Positions 27,687 to 36,354 of a stretch of DNA of 64,000 nucleotides are shown one piece after another (position 1 is the stretch's first letter; each line of letters opens with the position of its first letter). The notes beneath the pieces were generated by a model that was given only the letters and a program-made list of their open reading frames with translations, did not search any database and had not been told where the DNA came from. Made by a program: the position numbers and the translations under genes. The stretch lies in the NCBI GenBank assembly GCA_019623805.1, contig CP053680.1, positions 1,426,001-1,490,000 on the forward strand, read 5' to 3'. This DNA comes from Gammaproteobacteria bacterium (ex Lamellibrachia satsuma) (GTDB lineage Bacteria > Pseudomonadota > Gammaproteobacteria > Chromatiales > Chromatiaceae).

Positions 27687-28243
27687 ATTACACATCCTCC
27701 TCTAGGATTATAGTTAAGCTATCGTGTGAGCCCGGCTTTATTCTGATTGTCCGCTTAGTCGCCAAGCATGCATTATCGGACACGATGCTTTATAAAAAAT
27801 AGCTGCACATATACTGGCAGTCAAGTATTCCTAAAAAACAAATAGACGCTATCGCCTTATCTACAATCTGTTTTGTGAAAGCTTAAAAGTTATAACAGGG
27901 AAGGCACAGCACAGAACGGTTATTATCAACTCTTACAAACTCTGATCGTTACCCATAGGGCTGTGGCAAGTGGAGCACAGAACCCTACCTATTGATTCGC
28001 AGCCAAACTGTTGAATATGTAGAGGTAGAAAGACCATCTACACTCATAAATCTTTTTGGCTCAACGAGTGTAGATCGTCAAACTGTATCCCACATTTAAC
28101 CGCAGGGATAATAGCTATTCTATTAGCAGAAACCCTATAAAACAGGGTAATTCATATGTCTCGTTGATTCTTAAGACCTACCCAATGTTAGACGCATCAT
28201 CGATGACCTGCGGAAACACACGATGAAATAAACTCAATTTCAA
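27687..28243. other. Long AT-rich non-coding region
   Basis: Over 550 bases without a gene between the acidic cytochrome and the cytochrome-phosphatase fusion. A 10-bp inverted repeat (atctacactc at 28036-28045, gagtgtagat at 28066-28075) could be an operator or weak hairpin. No RNA gene is recognised. Base composition is more AT-rich than the flanking housekeeping genes. Confidence 0.5.
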
Positions 28244-28313
28244 GCCAACTACTTACTTTATATTAGCGGCCAACTACTTACTTTATATTAGCGGCCAACT
28301 ACTTACTTTATAT
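28244..28313. repeat. 25-bp tandem direct repeat, 2.8 copies
   Basis: The unit gccaactacttactttatattagcg begins at 28244, 28269 and 28294, the last copy ending at tatat. The copies are identical. It ends 50 bases before the start codon of the cytochrome-phosphatase gene, so it lies in the promoter region and could give repeated regulator sites or repeated -10-like tatatt boxes. Confidence 0.9.
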
Positions 28314-28362
28314 AAGTGATTTAAAAGGCTACCATCAACAACTCCATTACGGGAGACAATCT

Positions 28363-29505
28363 ATGAAAAATCTCATCCAAATATTGGGAGTACTGTCTCT
28401 ACTTCTAATAATAACTCCTGAAGTATTAGCCGATCTTCCACCCGCCTTTGAGGGGAGAAAGTTATATGTTTCTCACTGTCAGCTATGTCACGCTGTCGAT
28501 GGTAAGGGATATGGCCCTCTCGCAAAATCGATGCAGATCGATGCGGAGGATCTAACTACCGTAGTACGCTCCGGAAGTGATAACAACCTCATAAAGATCA
28601 TAACGGGCAAGGGCCGACATGCATCCACCCATCGCATCAGCGCCAGCATGCCAAAGTGGGAAGAAGTATTCAGCAAACATCAGATCAAAGCCCTGGTTGC
28701 ATATCTACGCTTTCTCAGTAGTTCCAAACACGATCTTGTCGGAGATCCAGAGATTGGCCTGCAGCTCTACCAGAAATATTGCGCCATCTGCCACGGTGTC
28801 GAAGGCGACGGAAAGGGCGTCATGACGGAGCTCTTGCGAATCAAACCGATTGATCACACCAATCCACACAAGACTGACAAGCTCGACAATAAAGAACTCG
28901 CATCAAGCATTTTGGATGGAAGAGGAAAGTTTATGCCCGCTTTTCGTGGCATTCTCACCCAAAACGAGGTCGATGGACTGGTCAGCTATATACGGCTGCT
29001 TTACCAAATATGGGGGAAATTAGAGGATGGAGGATTGGTTATTTTGATGAGACCTCCCGCTGTGAAAACGGGAGAAGAAGGCAGCGGCTCCCTGCTTCGT
29101 GACCCATCGTGCAAAAGCAAGGGGAATCTATCGGAAACAGGCAAGAAGAATGCAGTCAGAATCAGAGATCAATTTAAATCCAGAGGCGTACCAATAGAGA
29201 GTGTATTGGCAAGCCCTGATTGCCTCGCCAAAGAAACTGCAAAAACTGCATTTGGTCAAGTAGAATCTGTGGAATTTCTATCTTTAATGGATACGCTTTC
29301 CGAACAACAGGCAGATTCATACACCACACAATTAGAGCGTCGAATAGGGTCATATTCAGGCAAGGGGAACCTTGTTTTGGTAACACACGAATTAAATATC
29401 AATGCCATATCTTTTCAAACTTTAGAGGAAGGATACTTTCTCGTACTGAATCCCATGGGCAAAAATGAGTTTGAAGAAATTGGAATATATCGGTTGGATA
29501 GATAG
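28363..29505 (+). CDS. Diheme cytochrome c fused to a degenerate histidine phosphatase domain
   Basis: 380 residues with a signal peptide (LLLIITPEVLAD). Two class I cytochrome domains carry CQLCH (about residue 39) and CAICH (about 139), with candidate axial methionines in SASMPKW and KFMPAF. From about residue 223 a histidine-phosphatase fold follows: GGLVILMRPPAV, NLSETGKKNAVRIRDQF, VLASPDCLAKETAKTAFG and LVTHELN. The catalytic RHG/RHA motif is RPP here, so the nucleophilic His is absent, and the Arg after SPxC is Leu; the second His (THE) remains. The domain should be catalytically dead and may bind phosphate or a partner. It sits alone after a tandem repeat, convergent with moxR. Confidence 0.78.
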   Translation: MKNLIQILGVLSLLLIITPEVLADLPPAFEGRKLYVSHCQLCHAVDGKGYGPLAKSMQIDAEDLTTVVRSGSDNNLIKIITGKGRHASTHRISASMPKWEEVFSKHQIKALVAYLRFLSSSKHDLVGDPEIGLQLYQKYCAICHGVEGDGKGVMTELLRIKPIDHTNPHKTDKLDNKELASSILDGRGKFMPAFRGILTQNEVDGLVSYIRLLYQIWGKLEDGGLVILMRPPAVKTGEEGSGSLLRDPSCKSKGNLSETGKKNAVRIRDQFKSRGVPIESVLASPDCLAKETAKTAFGQVESVEFLSLMDTLSEQQADSYTTQLERRIGSYSGKGNLVLVTHELNINAISFQTLEEGYFLVLNPMGKNEFEEIGIYRLDR

Positions 29506-29524
29506 AGTGGTTTCCGGTCCGGTA

Positions 29525-30529
29525 TCATGTACGGGGTGCAGCCACACTATCAAGTAGATCAGCGAGCACATCATCGGGCGAATAGCCTTCGATCTCCAGG
29601 TCGGTGGTCAGCCTGATCCTGTGCCGCAACACCGCGGTCGCTGCAGCCTTGACATCATCCGGGGTGACAAAGGCACGGGATTGCAGAAAGGCCTCGGCTC
29701 TCGCCGCGCGCAGCAAGGAGATGCTGCCTCGTGGCCCTGGCCCCGCTTCAATGCCGCTCCATTCACGGGCGGTGCGCACGATACGCACCGCATAGTTGAG
29801 AATCTGCTCATCCATCTCCAGTGCTGCCACATGCTCTTGCAACGGCAGAATCTCTTCCGCCTTTAACTGTTGGCGCACCGCCGAGGTGTCGAGTTGATCA
29901 CCCACGGAGCCGACGGTTACCTGCTGCACCATCTGTTGCTCCTCCTCTTCTCCTGGATAGTCGATGAAGACCTTGAGCAGGAAACGGTCAAGTTGGGCCT
30001 GGGGCAGCGGATAGGTCCCCTCCTGTTCGATGGGGTTCTGGGTAGCGAGCACCAGAAAGGGGCGAGTTAGATTAAAGGTCCTTCCCTCGATAGTCACCTG
30101 TTGTTCCTGCATTGCCTCCAGCAGCGCCGACTGGGTCTTGGCCGGCGCCCGGTTGATCTCGTCCGCCAGCAGGAAGTTGCAGAATACCGGTCCACGGCGA
30201 ACCCGAAACTCCTCCGATTTCATATCGAACATGATGTGGCCGGAGATATCGCTGGGCATCAGGTCTGGGGTGAACTGCACCCGGTTGAACAGGCCGCCGA
30301 CCGCAGCAGCCAAACTGCGCACCAGCAGCGTCTTGCCGAGACCCGGCACCCCCTCCACCAGTACATGACCCGCGGCAAACAGGGCAATCACCACCTCGTG
30401 AATCACCCGATCCTGCCCGATCACCGCCCGCCTGATCTCTGCTTCCAGTCCTCTGGCGCGGCTCATCAGCTCTGCTGCAATGCCGTTTCCGTCTGTTTGT
30501 TGTGAATCCATCATAAACTCAGTTTCCAT
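29525..30529 (-). CDS. MoxR family AAA+ ATPase
   Basis: 334 residues. Walker A is GVPGLGKTLLVRSLA, Walker B LLADEINRAPAKTQSALLEAMQE, the sensor region ATQNPIEQEGTYPLP, and the C-terminal lid domain contains GPGPRGSISLLRAARA. MoxR ATPases act as chaperone-like partners of vWA/DUF58 proteins. The genes upstream on the same strand (DUF4350, DUF4129, SpoIIM-like, RDD) are its usual company. The expected DUF58 partner is not downstream but at 15.0-16.3 kb, with the cytochrome block in between. Confidence 0.93.
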   Translation of the reverse strand: METEFMMDSQQTDGNGIAAELMSRARGLEAEIRRAVIGQDRVIHEVVIALFAAGHVLVEGVPGLGKTLLVRSLAAAVGGLFNRVQFTPDLMPSDISGHIMFDMKSEEFRVRRGPVFCNFLLADEINRAPAKTQSALLEAMQEQQVTIEGRTFNLTRPFLVLATQNPIEQEGTYPLPQAQLDRFLLKVFIDYPGEEEEQQMVQQVTVGSVGDQLDTSAVRQQLKAEEILPLQEHVAALEMDEQILNYAVRIVRTAREWSGIEAGPGPRGSISLLRAARAEAFLQSRAFVTPDDVKAAATAVLRHRIRLTTDLEIEGYSPDDVLADLLDSVAAPRT

Positions 30530-30539
30530 AAGTGGGGAG

Positions 30540-30607
30540 GTCGGGTTAGCGATAGCGTAACCCGACGAGCTATTAATTTTGTTGGGTTACGCTGCACTAA
30601 CCCAACC
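30540..30607. repeat. Pair of REP-like palindromes between DUF4350 and moxR
   Basis: gtcgggttagcgatagcgta runs into acccgac (30540-30566), and gttgggttacgctgcactaa runs into cccaac (30581-30607). Both are imperfect palindromes of the widespread gggtta-gc-taaccc type. The second touches the stop codon of the DUF4350 gene, so it lies inside the operon transcript. Confidence 0.6.
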
Positions 30608-31770
30608 TACATTTGTTTGCGGCTATCCGGATGTAGTGCGGCGAGCAATCTCTGCAGGTTCGCGCTGGCCTGGATCATCTTCTGCTCCTCCACCGGCACG
30701 ACATAGAGTGTCTCATAGACCGTCTGCGCAGAGAGTCCCGACCGCTGCCCGATCCACGAACAGCGCTGTTGTTGATCAAGCCGCGCCAATTGGGGATGGC
30801 GCTGCAGCCAGCGCTTCTCCACGATGTCGGCAGAGCGTTCCCGCAGTGCGACCGCACGATCAAGTTTCCAGAGATACTCACCCCCAGCCTGAAGGTGCTC
30901 CAGCAGATTACGTCTGGCGTGCTCTCCCGTGTTCAATATCGGCCCACTGCGATAGGTCAAACGCCATATAGACAAGAGCAACAGCAGTATGGCGCTCAAA
31001 ACGGCATAGGCCGCGTTTTTCCAGATCAGGGTCAGAAGGGAGGGCATGTTGGCACTATAGAGCAGACGTACCGCACCCTGATCCTCCGTCAGCAGTGCCA
31101 ACAGAAGAGCGTGGTCATGCTCCACGATCCGGGTGTTGGTGAAGAACCGGTTATCGCTGAGGATGGTCAGAAAACCGCGACCCAACTGAAAACCTACCAG
31201 GTGGTAACCGTTCAAGCCCGGTACCAGCCAGTCGGTGTCATCCCTCTCCACCATCAGCTCCCGACGGATATCGAATTCTACCTGCAAGGGCTCGTCATAC
31301 CCGGTGTACTCCATACTCACCGGATTGCCAGCTTGCGATTCTTCCTCATCGCTCTCCGCATACTCCACCAGACTGACCCCGAAAGACGCCAGCAGGTGGT
31401 TGCCAGATTCATCCTCATCCGGAGCCCTGCCAGGAGAAACGATCAGATGCCCACCCGCTTCTATCCACTCCAACAGCGCCGTCTCCCGTTCCGGAGCCAG
31501 GGATGGGCCCAGATCCTTGACCAGCAACACCCCGACATCCGCATCCGGTTTGGTGAGGTATTCCCGGCCCGAGAGACTTTTGACATCCAGACCCTGGCGC
31601 TGGAGAAAGATCTCCCCTGCCAGCAACGGGTTCCGCCTGGCCTCCGCTGACATCCCCAGGCGCACCTCCGTACTCCTGCGCTCAAAGTTATCAAGGAACC
31701 AGGCAGCCATTCCAGCAACAACAGCCAGGAGCAGCAACAGGGCAAAAAGGATCAGCAGCCTACCCTTCAT
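30607..31770 (-). CDS. DUF4350 domain membrane protein
   Basis: 387 residues from the ATG that overlaps the DUF4129 stop by 11 bases. An N-terminal helix (LLILFALLLLLAVVAGMAAWF) is followed by an extracytoplasmic region: NPLLAGEIFLQRQGLDVKSL, LLVKDLGPSLAPERETALLEWIEAGGHLIVSPG. A second membrane helix (YAVLSAILLLLLSIW, about residue 270) and a cytoplasmic tail follow. The GATase1-like core (EAGGHLIV) marks DUF4350. It is a standard member of MoxR/DUF58 operons; its molecular role is not established. Confidence 0.85.
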   Translation of the reverse strand: MKGRLLILFALLLLLAVVAGMAAWFLDNFERRSTEVRLGMSAEARRNPLLAGEIFLQRQGLDVKSLSGREYLTKPDADVGVLLVKDLGPSLAPERETALLEWIEAGGHLIVSPGRAPDEDESGNHLLASFGVSLVEYAESDEEESQAGNPVSMEYTGYDEPLQVEFDIRRELMVERDDTDWLVPGLNGYHLVGFQLGRGFLTILSDNRFFTNTRIVEHDHALLLALLTEDQGAVRLLYSANMPSLLTLIWKNAAYAVLSAILLLLLSIWRLTYRSGPILNTGEHARRNLLEHLQAGGEYLWKLDRAVALRERSADIVEKRWLQRHPQLARLDQQQRCSWIGQRSGLSAQTVYETLYVVPVEEQKMIQASANLQRLLAALHPDSRKQM

Positions 31771-33253
31771 GCAACGCTCCGAAAACACGATCCCAACCCC
31801 GGCAAAGTGCCTCCAGTTCACCACTGGACGGCAGACGGTGCCCGTATGCCATGCCCTGCCAGGCTGCCGTGAGTTGCTGAAAAAAGACCGCACCGGAAAA
31901 ATCCTGGCTCGACTCCACCTGCAACAGACACTCACCCTCGGTGGCACCAATATTAATTTGCAGACGAAAACGAAACACCATCACCGAGAGTGCACCGCGA
32001 TAAAGCAGACTCAATGCCGCCCTTCCCTCACCGGCAAGCAGCAGAGCCTCTGCTTGGCGCACCAGATCCTCGGGCAGGGATTCCGGACGAATATCAAGTC
32101 CCGACAGAGTAACAGGCAGGGGTTGCCGACGCCGCAAACCGGGTGGAGCGTCCAGGTTGAGCCAGTCACGCATCTGTGACACACGGTAGAGCAAAAAGGC
32201 GATAATCAATCCAGCAGTCAGCCACAGCAGAAACTCACCCACCGTCGCCATGCCCCGGGTATAACCTTCGAAAAAATCGATCAACCACTGCAGCAGCCAG
32301 GGCACATCTTCACCGGACTCGTCCGTGTCCCCGACATATTCCCAATAATCGCGCATCTCGCGTTTGCCGAAGGCATCATCCTTCAACACCTCCTGGATAG
32401 AGTGCTGAACCGCATCCCGATCCGGCAATCCTGCAGCAATCGGCGGCTCACCGGGCAACACAAAACCCACTGCCATCAGCAGCAGACCGGCCGCCGCAGA
32501 GGAGAAGGGACGCTTGCCTTTCACCCGCTCGGCCAGACGTTTAAAGCCAAGTTCTATATCCCACCCCTCCAGTTCACTGCGACGGGTCAGATAGATACAA
32601 AAACCACCCGCGACATAAAATGGAGCTATCAGCGACATCGCCAACAGACTGCCGATATGCTGCAGCCAGACTTCAACACCACTCTCAGACATGATCAGAC
32701 TATCCATCTGCAGCCAGTCCAGCTCAGTTGGGATCAACAGCACCAGCAGTACCAGAAAAGAGAGTTCCAACAGAATTTCAAAATTGATGCCGAAAAAGGT
32801 CAGCCAACCGGTCACGTGCTGTCCCCGTCCCAGGACCGTGATACGTGTGCGCCGCTCACTGCCTTTCAACCCCTCCAGCAAGGCTACCGGCATATTGAAG
32901 GAGCGTGCAGTGCTGAATCGCCGCCAGGTTAGGTTGGCGAACAACTGGGGACGTACTATGCGCCACCAGTGCTGCCTCATCTCGCTGAACCCGAGCCGCT
33001 CACCGAAGACGCGACGGCTCAGCCAAAACAGCAGTGGGGGCTCATAGAGCGGTTTGAACCACCAGGCCAGCAAAGCGATCAAAATCGGTTCACTGGTGAG
33101 CAACAGCGCCACCACAAGATAGAAGGGGAGCGCCGAGGCCAGCCACAATAACCAGAGGCGCGGAAACTCGCTGCGGGCGAGGGCGAATCCCAGGTCGGCC
33201 CCTTCCCAGGGCGTTCGCGGGCGCAGGTTGATGGTGATCCTAGAGAGATCCAT
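31760..33253 (-). CDS. DUF4129 domain membrane protein
   Basis: About 497 residues. The ATG start is favoured over an upstream TTG because CAGG lies 7 bases before it. Several N-terminal membrane segments (about 35-75, 155-180, 200-230) and another near 345-370 precede a C-terminal cytoplasmic domain. That domain holds LVRQAEALLLAGEGRAALSLLYRGAL, the DUF4129 hallmark resembling transglutaminase-associated tails. It overlaps the SpoIIM-like gene upstream and DUF4350 downstream, so the operon is tightly coupled. Confidence 0.82.
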   Translation of the reverse strand: MDLSRITINLRPRTPWEGADLGFALARSEFPRLWLLWLASALPFYLVVALLLTSEPILIALLAWWFKPLYEPPLLFWLSRRVFGERLGFSEMRQHWWRIVRPQLFANLTWRRFSTARSFNMPVALLEGLKGSERRTRITVLGRGQHVTGWLTFFGINFEILLELSFLVLLVLLIPTELDWLQMDSLIMSESGVEVWLQHIGSLLAMSLIAPFYVAGGFCIYLTRRSELEGWDIELGFKRLAERVKGKRPFSSAAAGLLLMAVGFVLPGEPPIAAGLPDRDAVQHSIQEVLKDDAFGKREMRDYWEYVGDTDESGEDVPWLLQWLIDFFEGYTRGMATVGEFLLWLTAGLIIAFLLYRVSQMRDWLNLDAPPGLRRRQPLPVTLSGLDIRPESLPEDLVRQAEALLLAGEGRAALSLLYRGALSVMVFRFRLQINIGATEGECLLQVESSQDFSGAVFFQQLTAAWQGMAYGHRLPSSGELEALCRGWDRVFGALHEG

Positions 33254-34229
33254 GCCGTGACCTGCCCGCAAAAACCAGATAGAAAACCACCAGCGCCCAG
33301 AGCAGCACCGCTACGCCATATTTGATAGCGGCATCCAGTGTACTGGAGGACCAGAATGCCTCGACAAAGGCAGCCGCCAGCAGCATCAGCGCCGCCCCCA
33401 ACACCAGTTTCAGCGCTTTGGCTGCCGCCGCCTTCAGTGCAGGTATTCGTCTTCGCTGACCGGGAGCCAGCAAGGCGTGGCCCAGCATCAGACCCGCAGC
33501 ACCGCAGATCACGATGGCGGTCAGTTCAAAGGCACCGTGACCAGAGACGAAAGACCAGAAGGTATCGTGATAACCCAACCGGGTGAGATGACCGGCAACC
33601 CCACCCAATACCAAGCCGTTGAAGAACAGCATAAAGAGAGATCCAACACCCAGTAACATACCGCCGGCAAAGGTGCGGAAACCAATGCCGATATTGTTGA
33701 AGATATAGAAACCGAACATCATGAAGTCGGTCTCTGAACTGCGCGCCTCGGAGCGTCCCGGATGGCTGCCGGAAGGGTCGTACATAGACTCCATCTCAGC
33801 CACCTGCTGCTCATCCATCAGCGAGTAGATCATGTCGGGGTCGACATAACAGGCGAGGCCCAACAGCAAGGCAGGCAGGAGAAACGATGCCAATGCCAGC
33901 AGAAAATAGCCGCGGTGGAGCCGGAGCGCGCGGGGAAATCCGCCGCCGACAAAATCGAGCGTGCGCCACAACCAGGCACCGCGCTGACGATAGAGACGGC
34001 GGTGCCCCCGCAGCACGAGATGATGAAGCTGTTCCAGCAGTGCGGGGCTGAACTGCCGACTGCGTGCCAGGGCATAGTGACTGCAGATCTGGCGATAGAG
34101 GGAGGGAAAAGCGGCAGCACGCGCTTTATCGATATTGCGTTTTCTGCGGGACAGCTCCATCTCATCGAGTAGCGCCCCAAGCTCATCCCACAGCGGCCTG
34201 TAGGCCTGTTCAAACTGTTCCTGGCGCAT
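33240..34229 (-). CDS. SpoIIM-like (stage II sporulation protein M family) membrane protein
   Basis: 329 residues. A soluble N-terminal helical region (to about 105) precedes about five membrane segments: YFLLALASFLLPALLLGLA, the FMMFGFYIFNNIGIGFRTFAGG region, GVGSLFMLFFNGLVLGGVAGH and LTAIVICGAAGLMLGHAL. The NNxxIxxxxFxxG pattern is the family signature. Despite the name it occurs widely in non-spore-formers inside MoxR operons. Its start overlaps the RDD gene stop (TAATG). Confidence 0.87.
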   Translation of the reverse strand: MRQEQFEQAYRPLWDELGALLDEMELSRRKRNIDKARAAAFPSLYRQICSHYALARSRQFSPALLEQLHHLVLRGHRRLYRQRGAWLWRTLDFVGGGFPRALRLHRGYFLLALASFLLPALLLGLACYVDPDMIYSLMDEQQVAEMESMYDPSGSHPGRSEARSSETDFMMFGFYIFNNIGIGFRTFAGGMLLGVGSLFMLFFNGLVLGGVAGHLTRLGYHDTFWSFVSGHGAFELTAIVICGAAGLMLGHALLAPGQRRRIPALKAAAAKALKLVLGAALMLLAAAFVEAFWSSSTLDAAIKYGVAVLLWALVVFYLVFAGRSRHGSL

Positions 34230-34921
34230 TAGCGTCCCTTAATCAACCAGTTGGCATATCCATATATCCCGTCAACAGCCCGTTCGCCCTTGCGTCCGGA
34301 GATCTCGTTCAGGATCTCTGCCAATTCGACGCGGCGTTCGGAGGATAGACCAGGTGCGCGCTCGGCAAACGCCAATACGGCCTGTTGCTCCGATTCAGTC
34401 AGTTCCACCTCGGGTCTCTCTGCTGTCCTGGAGGGCAGTTCTGATCGTTCTTCATAATTGTCCCGATAGACTACCAGCGTTCCCGCCGCCAGATCGCCCA
34501 ACCGCTTGAACTCCCGATTGGACAGCATGCTCAACAGGCCAAAACCATACATCACCGGCATGAAATCAACCGCACGCAGCAGGTTACGGATGACCGAAGC
34601 GGATAGGGTGACCGGTGTGCCGTTGTCGTGGATCACCCAGATGCCCATCGCCTTTTTGCCGGGGGTAGCACCGTTCTTAACCTCGAACAGCACAGGATAG
34701 AACCACTCGATGAGAAAGAGGGCAATCAGGATGATCGCAACGCCGACCCCGCCAAAATAGGAAAAGGACAAACCGATAACGATATAGAGCACAGCACGGA
34801 TCGCTGCATCAATGGCCCAGGCGCTGGCCCGGACAAGCGGTCCCGCCAGGCGGAATTCCAACAATACACCTTCCGGGATCTCATACTGCCGGATGGTGTC
34901 CACTTCCTCCGTTAATGCCAC
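34229..34921 (-). CDS. RDD family membrane protein
   Basis: 230 residues with a GTG start. The RDD domain covers about 20-160: LAGPLVRASAWAIDAAIRAVLY contains the Arg and Asp of the motif, then GATPGKKAMGIWVIHDNGTPVTL. Three membrane segments are visible. The C-terminal 60 residues are charged and soluble (LSSERRVELAEILNEISG). It is first in the five-gene MoxR-type operon ending at moxR. Confidence 0.87.
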   Translation of the reverse strand: MALTEEVDTIRQYEIPEGVLLEFRLAGPLVRASAWAIDAAIRAVLYIVIGLSFSYFGGVGVAIILIALFLIEWFYPVLFEVKNGATPGKKAMGIWVIHDNGTPVTLSASVIRNLLRAVDFMPVMYGFGLLSMLSNREFKRLGDLAAGTLVVYRDNYEERSELPSRTAERPEVELTESEQQAVLAFAERAPGLSSERRVELAEILNEISGRKGERAVDGIYGYANWLIKGR

Positions 34922-34930
34922 CGCAATATC

Positions 34931-36136
34931 CTATCGCGACTTGCTGAAATAGATATCCCGATAACCCACATAGATTGAGGCCACCATCATCGGTAACACC
35001 ACCAACAGACCCAATCCAAAAGGAATGGCGCCCAGAATAAAAAGCACCATTCCCACGATGCCGTAGACCAGAAACGGCAGGACATTTTTCAGACAGCCCC
35101 TGATGCTCAGCTTCATCGCATCCATCGCCTTCAGACCATCCAGCACTACCAATGCAGGTGCAAACCAATATGCCATCATCAGAGGTATGGCAAGGGCCAT
35201 GACCAGAAGGAACAGCAGCAGCATGGTTGGAGACAGCATCATCGCCGCCATCGCCTCGGGATTCTGCATCATCTCCGAATCACCCATAGTCGCGAGCATG
35301 CCACCGGCAAATAGCGCAACGATCACCCCAAGCAGCAGAAAGCCTGCCAGGTAGATCACACCCACAAGTACCAGCTGTCCCATGTTGTTGGAAAATCCGG
35401 CGAACAGGTGGCCGATCTCGAAGTTGCCGCCCTCATCCTGAGCTCGCGCACCCAACATGAATCCTCCCACAATCACCGGCGCGAAAAGATTGGTCAGGAT
35501 GCCTCCGAGTATTGGAACCAGATTGGCCAGTACCACCATCACAAACCAGACTATCAGCGCAAGCACCCAGGCGAGCGGACTCTGCTTGAAGTGCCACCAA
35601 CCCTTGACAATCCAGGCCCAGCCGTGACCTGCCGGCACACTGTTGGGCCCCGTTATCTCACCCTGTTCGTGATCCACAAGATCCGCCTGGGGCGCGGCAT
35701 AGGGATCGGCATCATCGGTTTCGGCATTCTCCGCCTTGGCCTGAATCGCCAGATATTTGGACACTACCACACCGCACTCGAGACAGCTGCCATCCTCCAC
35801 CCGGTCAGCACCGCATTTGGGGCAGGGAGGCTCAGGCTGTTTTTCCTTCTCTTCTGCCTCCCCCGTATCCATGGGTTCAAGCGACAGCTGATCCGCCATC
35901 GGATCTATACGGACAACCAGACCCGTCCGCTCCAACACGGCCTGATACTGCTCAGCCTGTTCCCGTGTCAGGTTTTTCTTAAGATCCACTTCACGGCCGG
36001 AGTTCAACAGATTCTGCGCCGTCTCCTTATCGACCTTGAAGCGCTCACTGAAAGCCACAACAACCTGTTCTGCCTCAGCACCAGACTGTAGCTGTCCGAA
36101 AAATACGACTTTGAACACTTCGTTCACTTTATCCAC
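34931..36136 (-). CDS. BPSS1780-like membrane protein with zinc ribbon
   Basis: About 401 residues. The N-terminal 85 residues are soluble (VVFFGQLQSGAEAEQVV and a repeat of a small alpha/beta unit). A zinc ribbon CPKCG...CLECG lies near 105-125, then an acidic linker, then six or so membrane helices (from about 190). The membrane half resembles proteins annotated BPSS1780 family. A GTG three codons downstream has a better ribosome site and may be the true start. It lies 9 bases upstream of the RDD gene, so it could share the MoxR operon transcript. Confidence 0.7.
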   Translation of the reverse strand: MDKVNEVFKVVFFGQLQSGAEAEQVVVAFSERFKVDKETAQNLLNSGREVDLKKNLTREQAEQYQAVLERTGLVVRIDPMADQLSLEPMDTGEAEEKEKQPEPPCPKCGADRVEDGSCLECGVVVSKYLAIQAKAENAETDDADPYAAPQADLVDHEQGEITGPNSVPAGHGWAWIVKGWWHFKQSPLAWVLALIVWFVMVVLANLVPILGGILTNLFAPVIVGGFMLGARAQDEGGNFEIGHLFAGFSNNMGQLVLVGVIYLAGFLLLGVIVALFAGGMLATMGDSEMMQNPEAMAAMMLSPTMLLLFLLVMALAIPLMMAYWFAPALVVLDGLKAMDAMKLSIRGCLKNVLPFLVYGIVGMVLFILGAIPFGLGLLVVLPMMVASIYVGYRDIYFSKSR

Positions 36137-36228
36137 TCCATGATTTGGGATAATTCCGTAGAGTCTAGATCAACAGATCCACATTGTATGATTGCAATTC
36201 CTCGAATGCGGCAAAATAATGTGGGAGT

Positions 36229-36301
36229 GGGATCAGAGTCAAATCCGCTCGAAGCCCCAAGACAGATTTCCCGTGACATCCAGCAGATTTGACTCTGATC
36301 C
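36229..36301. repeat. Palindromic element ending in gggatcagagtcaaatc
   Basis: gggatcagagtcaaatc at the left is inverted as gatttgactctgatccc at the right, 17 of 17 bases, with about 39 bases between. It lacks a U tract, so it is not a normal terminator. Similar gactctga(c/t)ccc ends are, to my memory, found near REP-associated transposases. It separates the DUF302 gene from the zinc-ribbon membrane protein gene. Confidence 0.6.
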
Positions 36302-36354
36302 CTTACGATTTACCGCTGGGCTTGCCGATTCCGCAAGCGCCACGGACTACTGAT

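Noticed and set aside
28244..28313. CRISPR array
   Set aside because: The 25-bp units are directly abutting with no unique spacers, and no cas genes are near; it is a simple tandem repeat.
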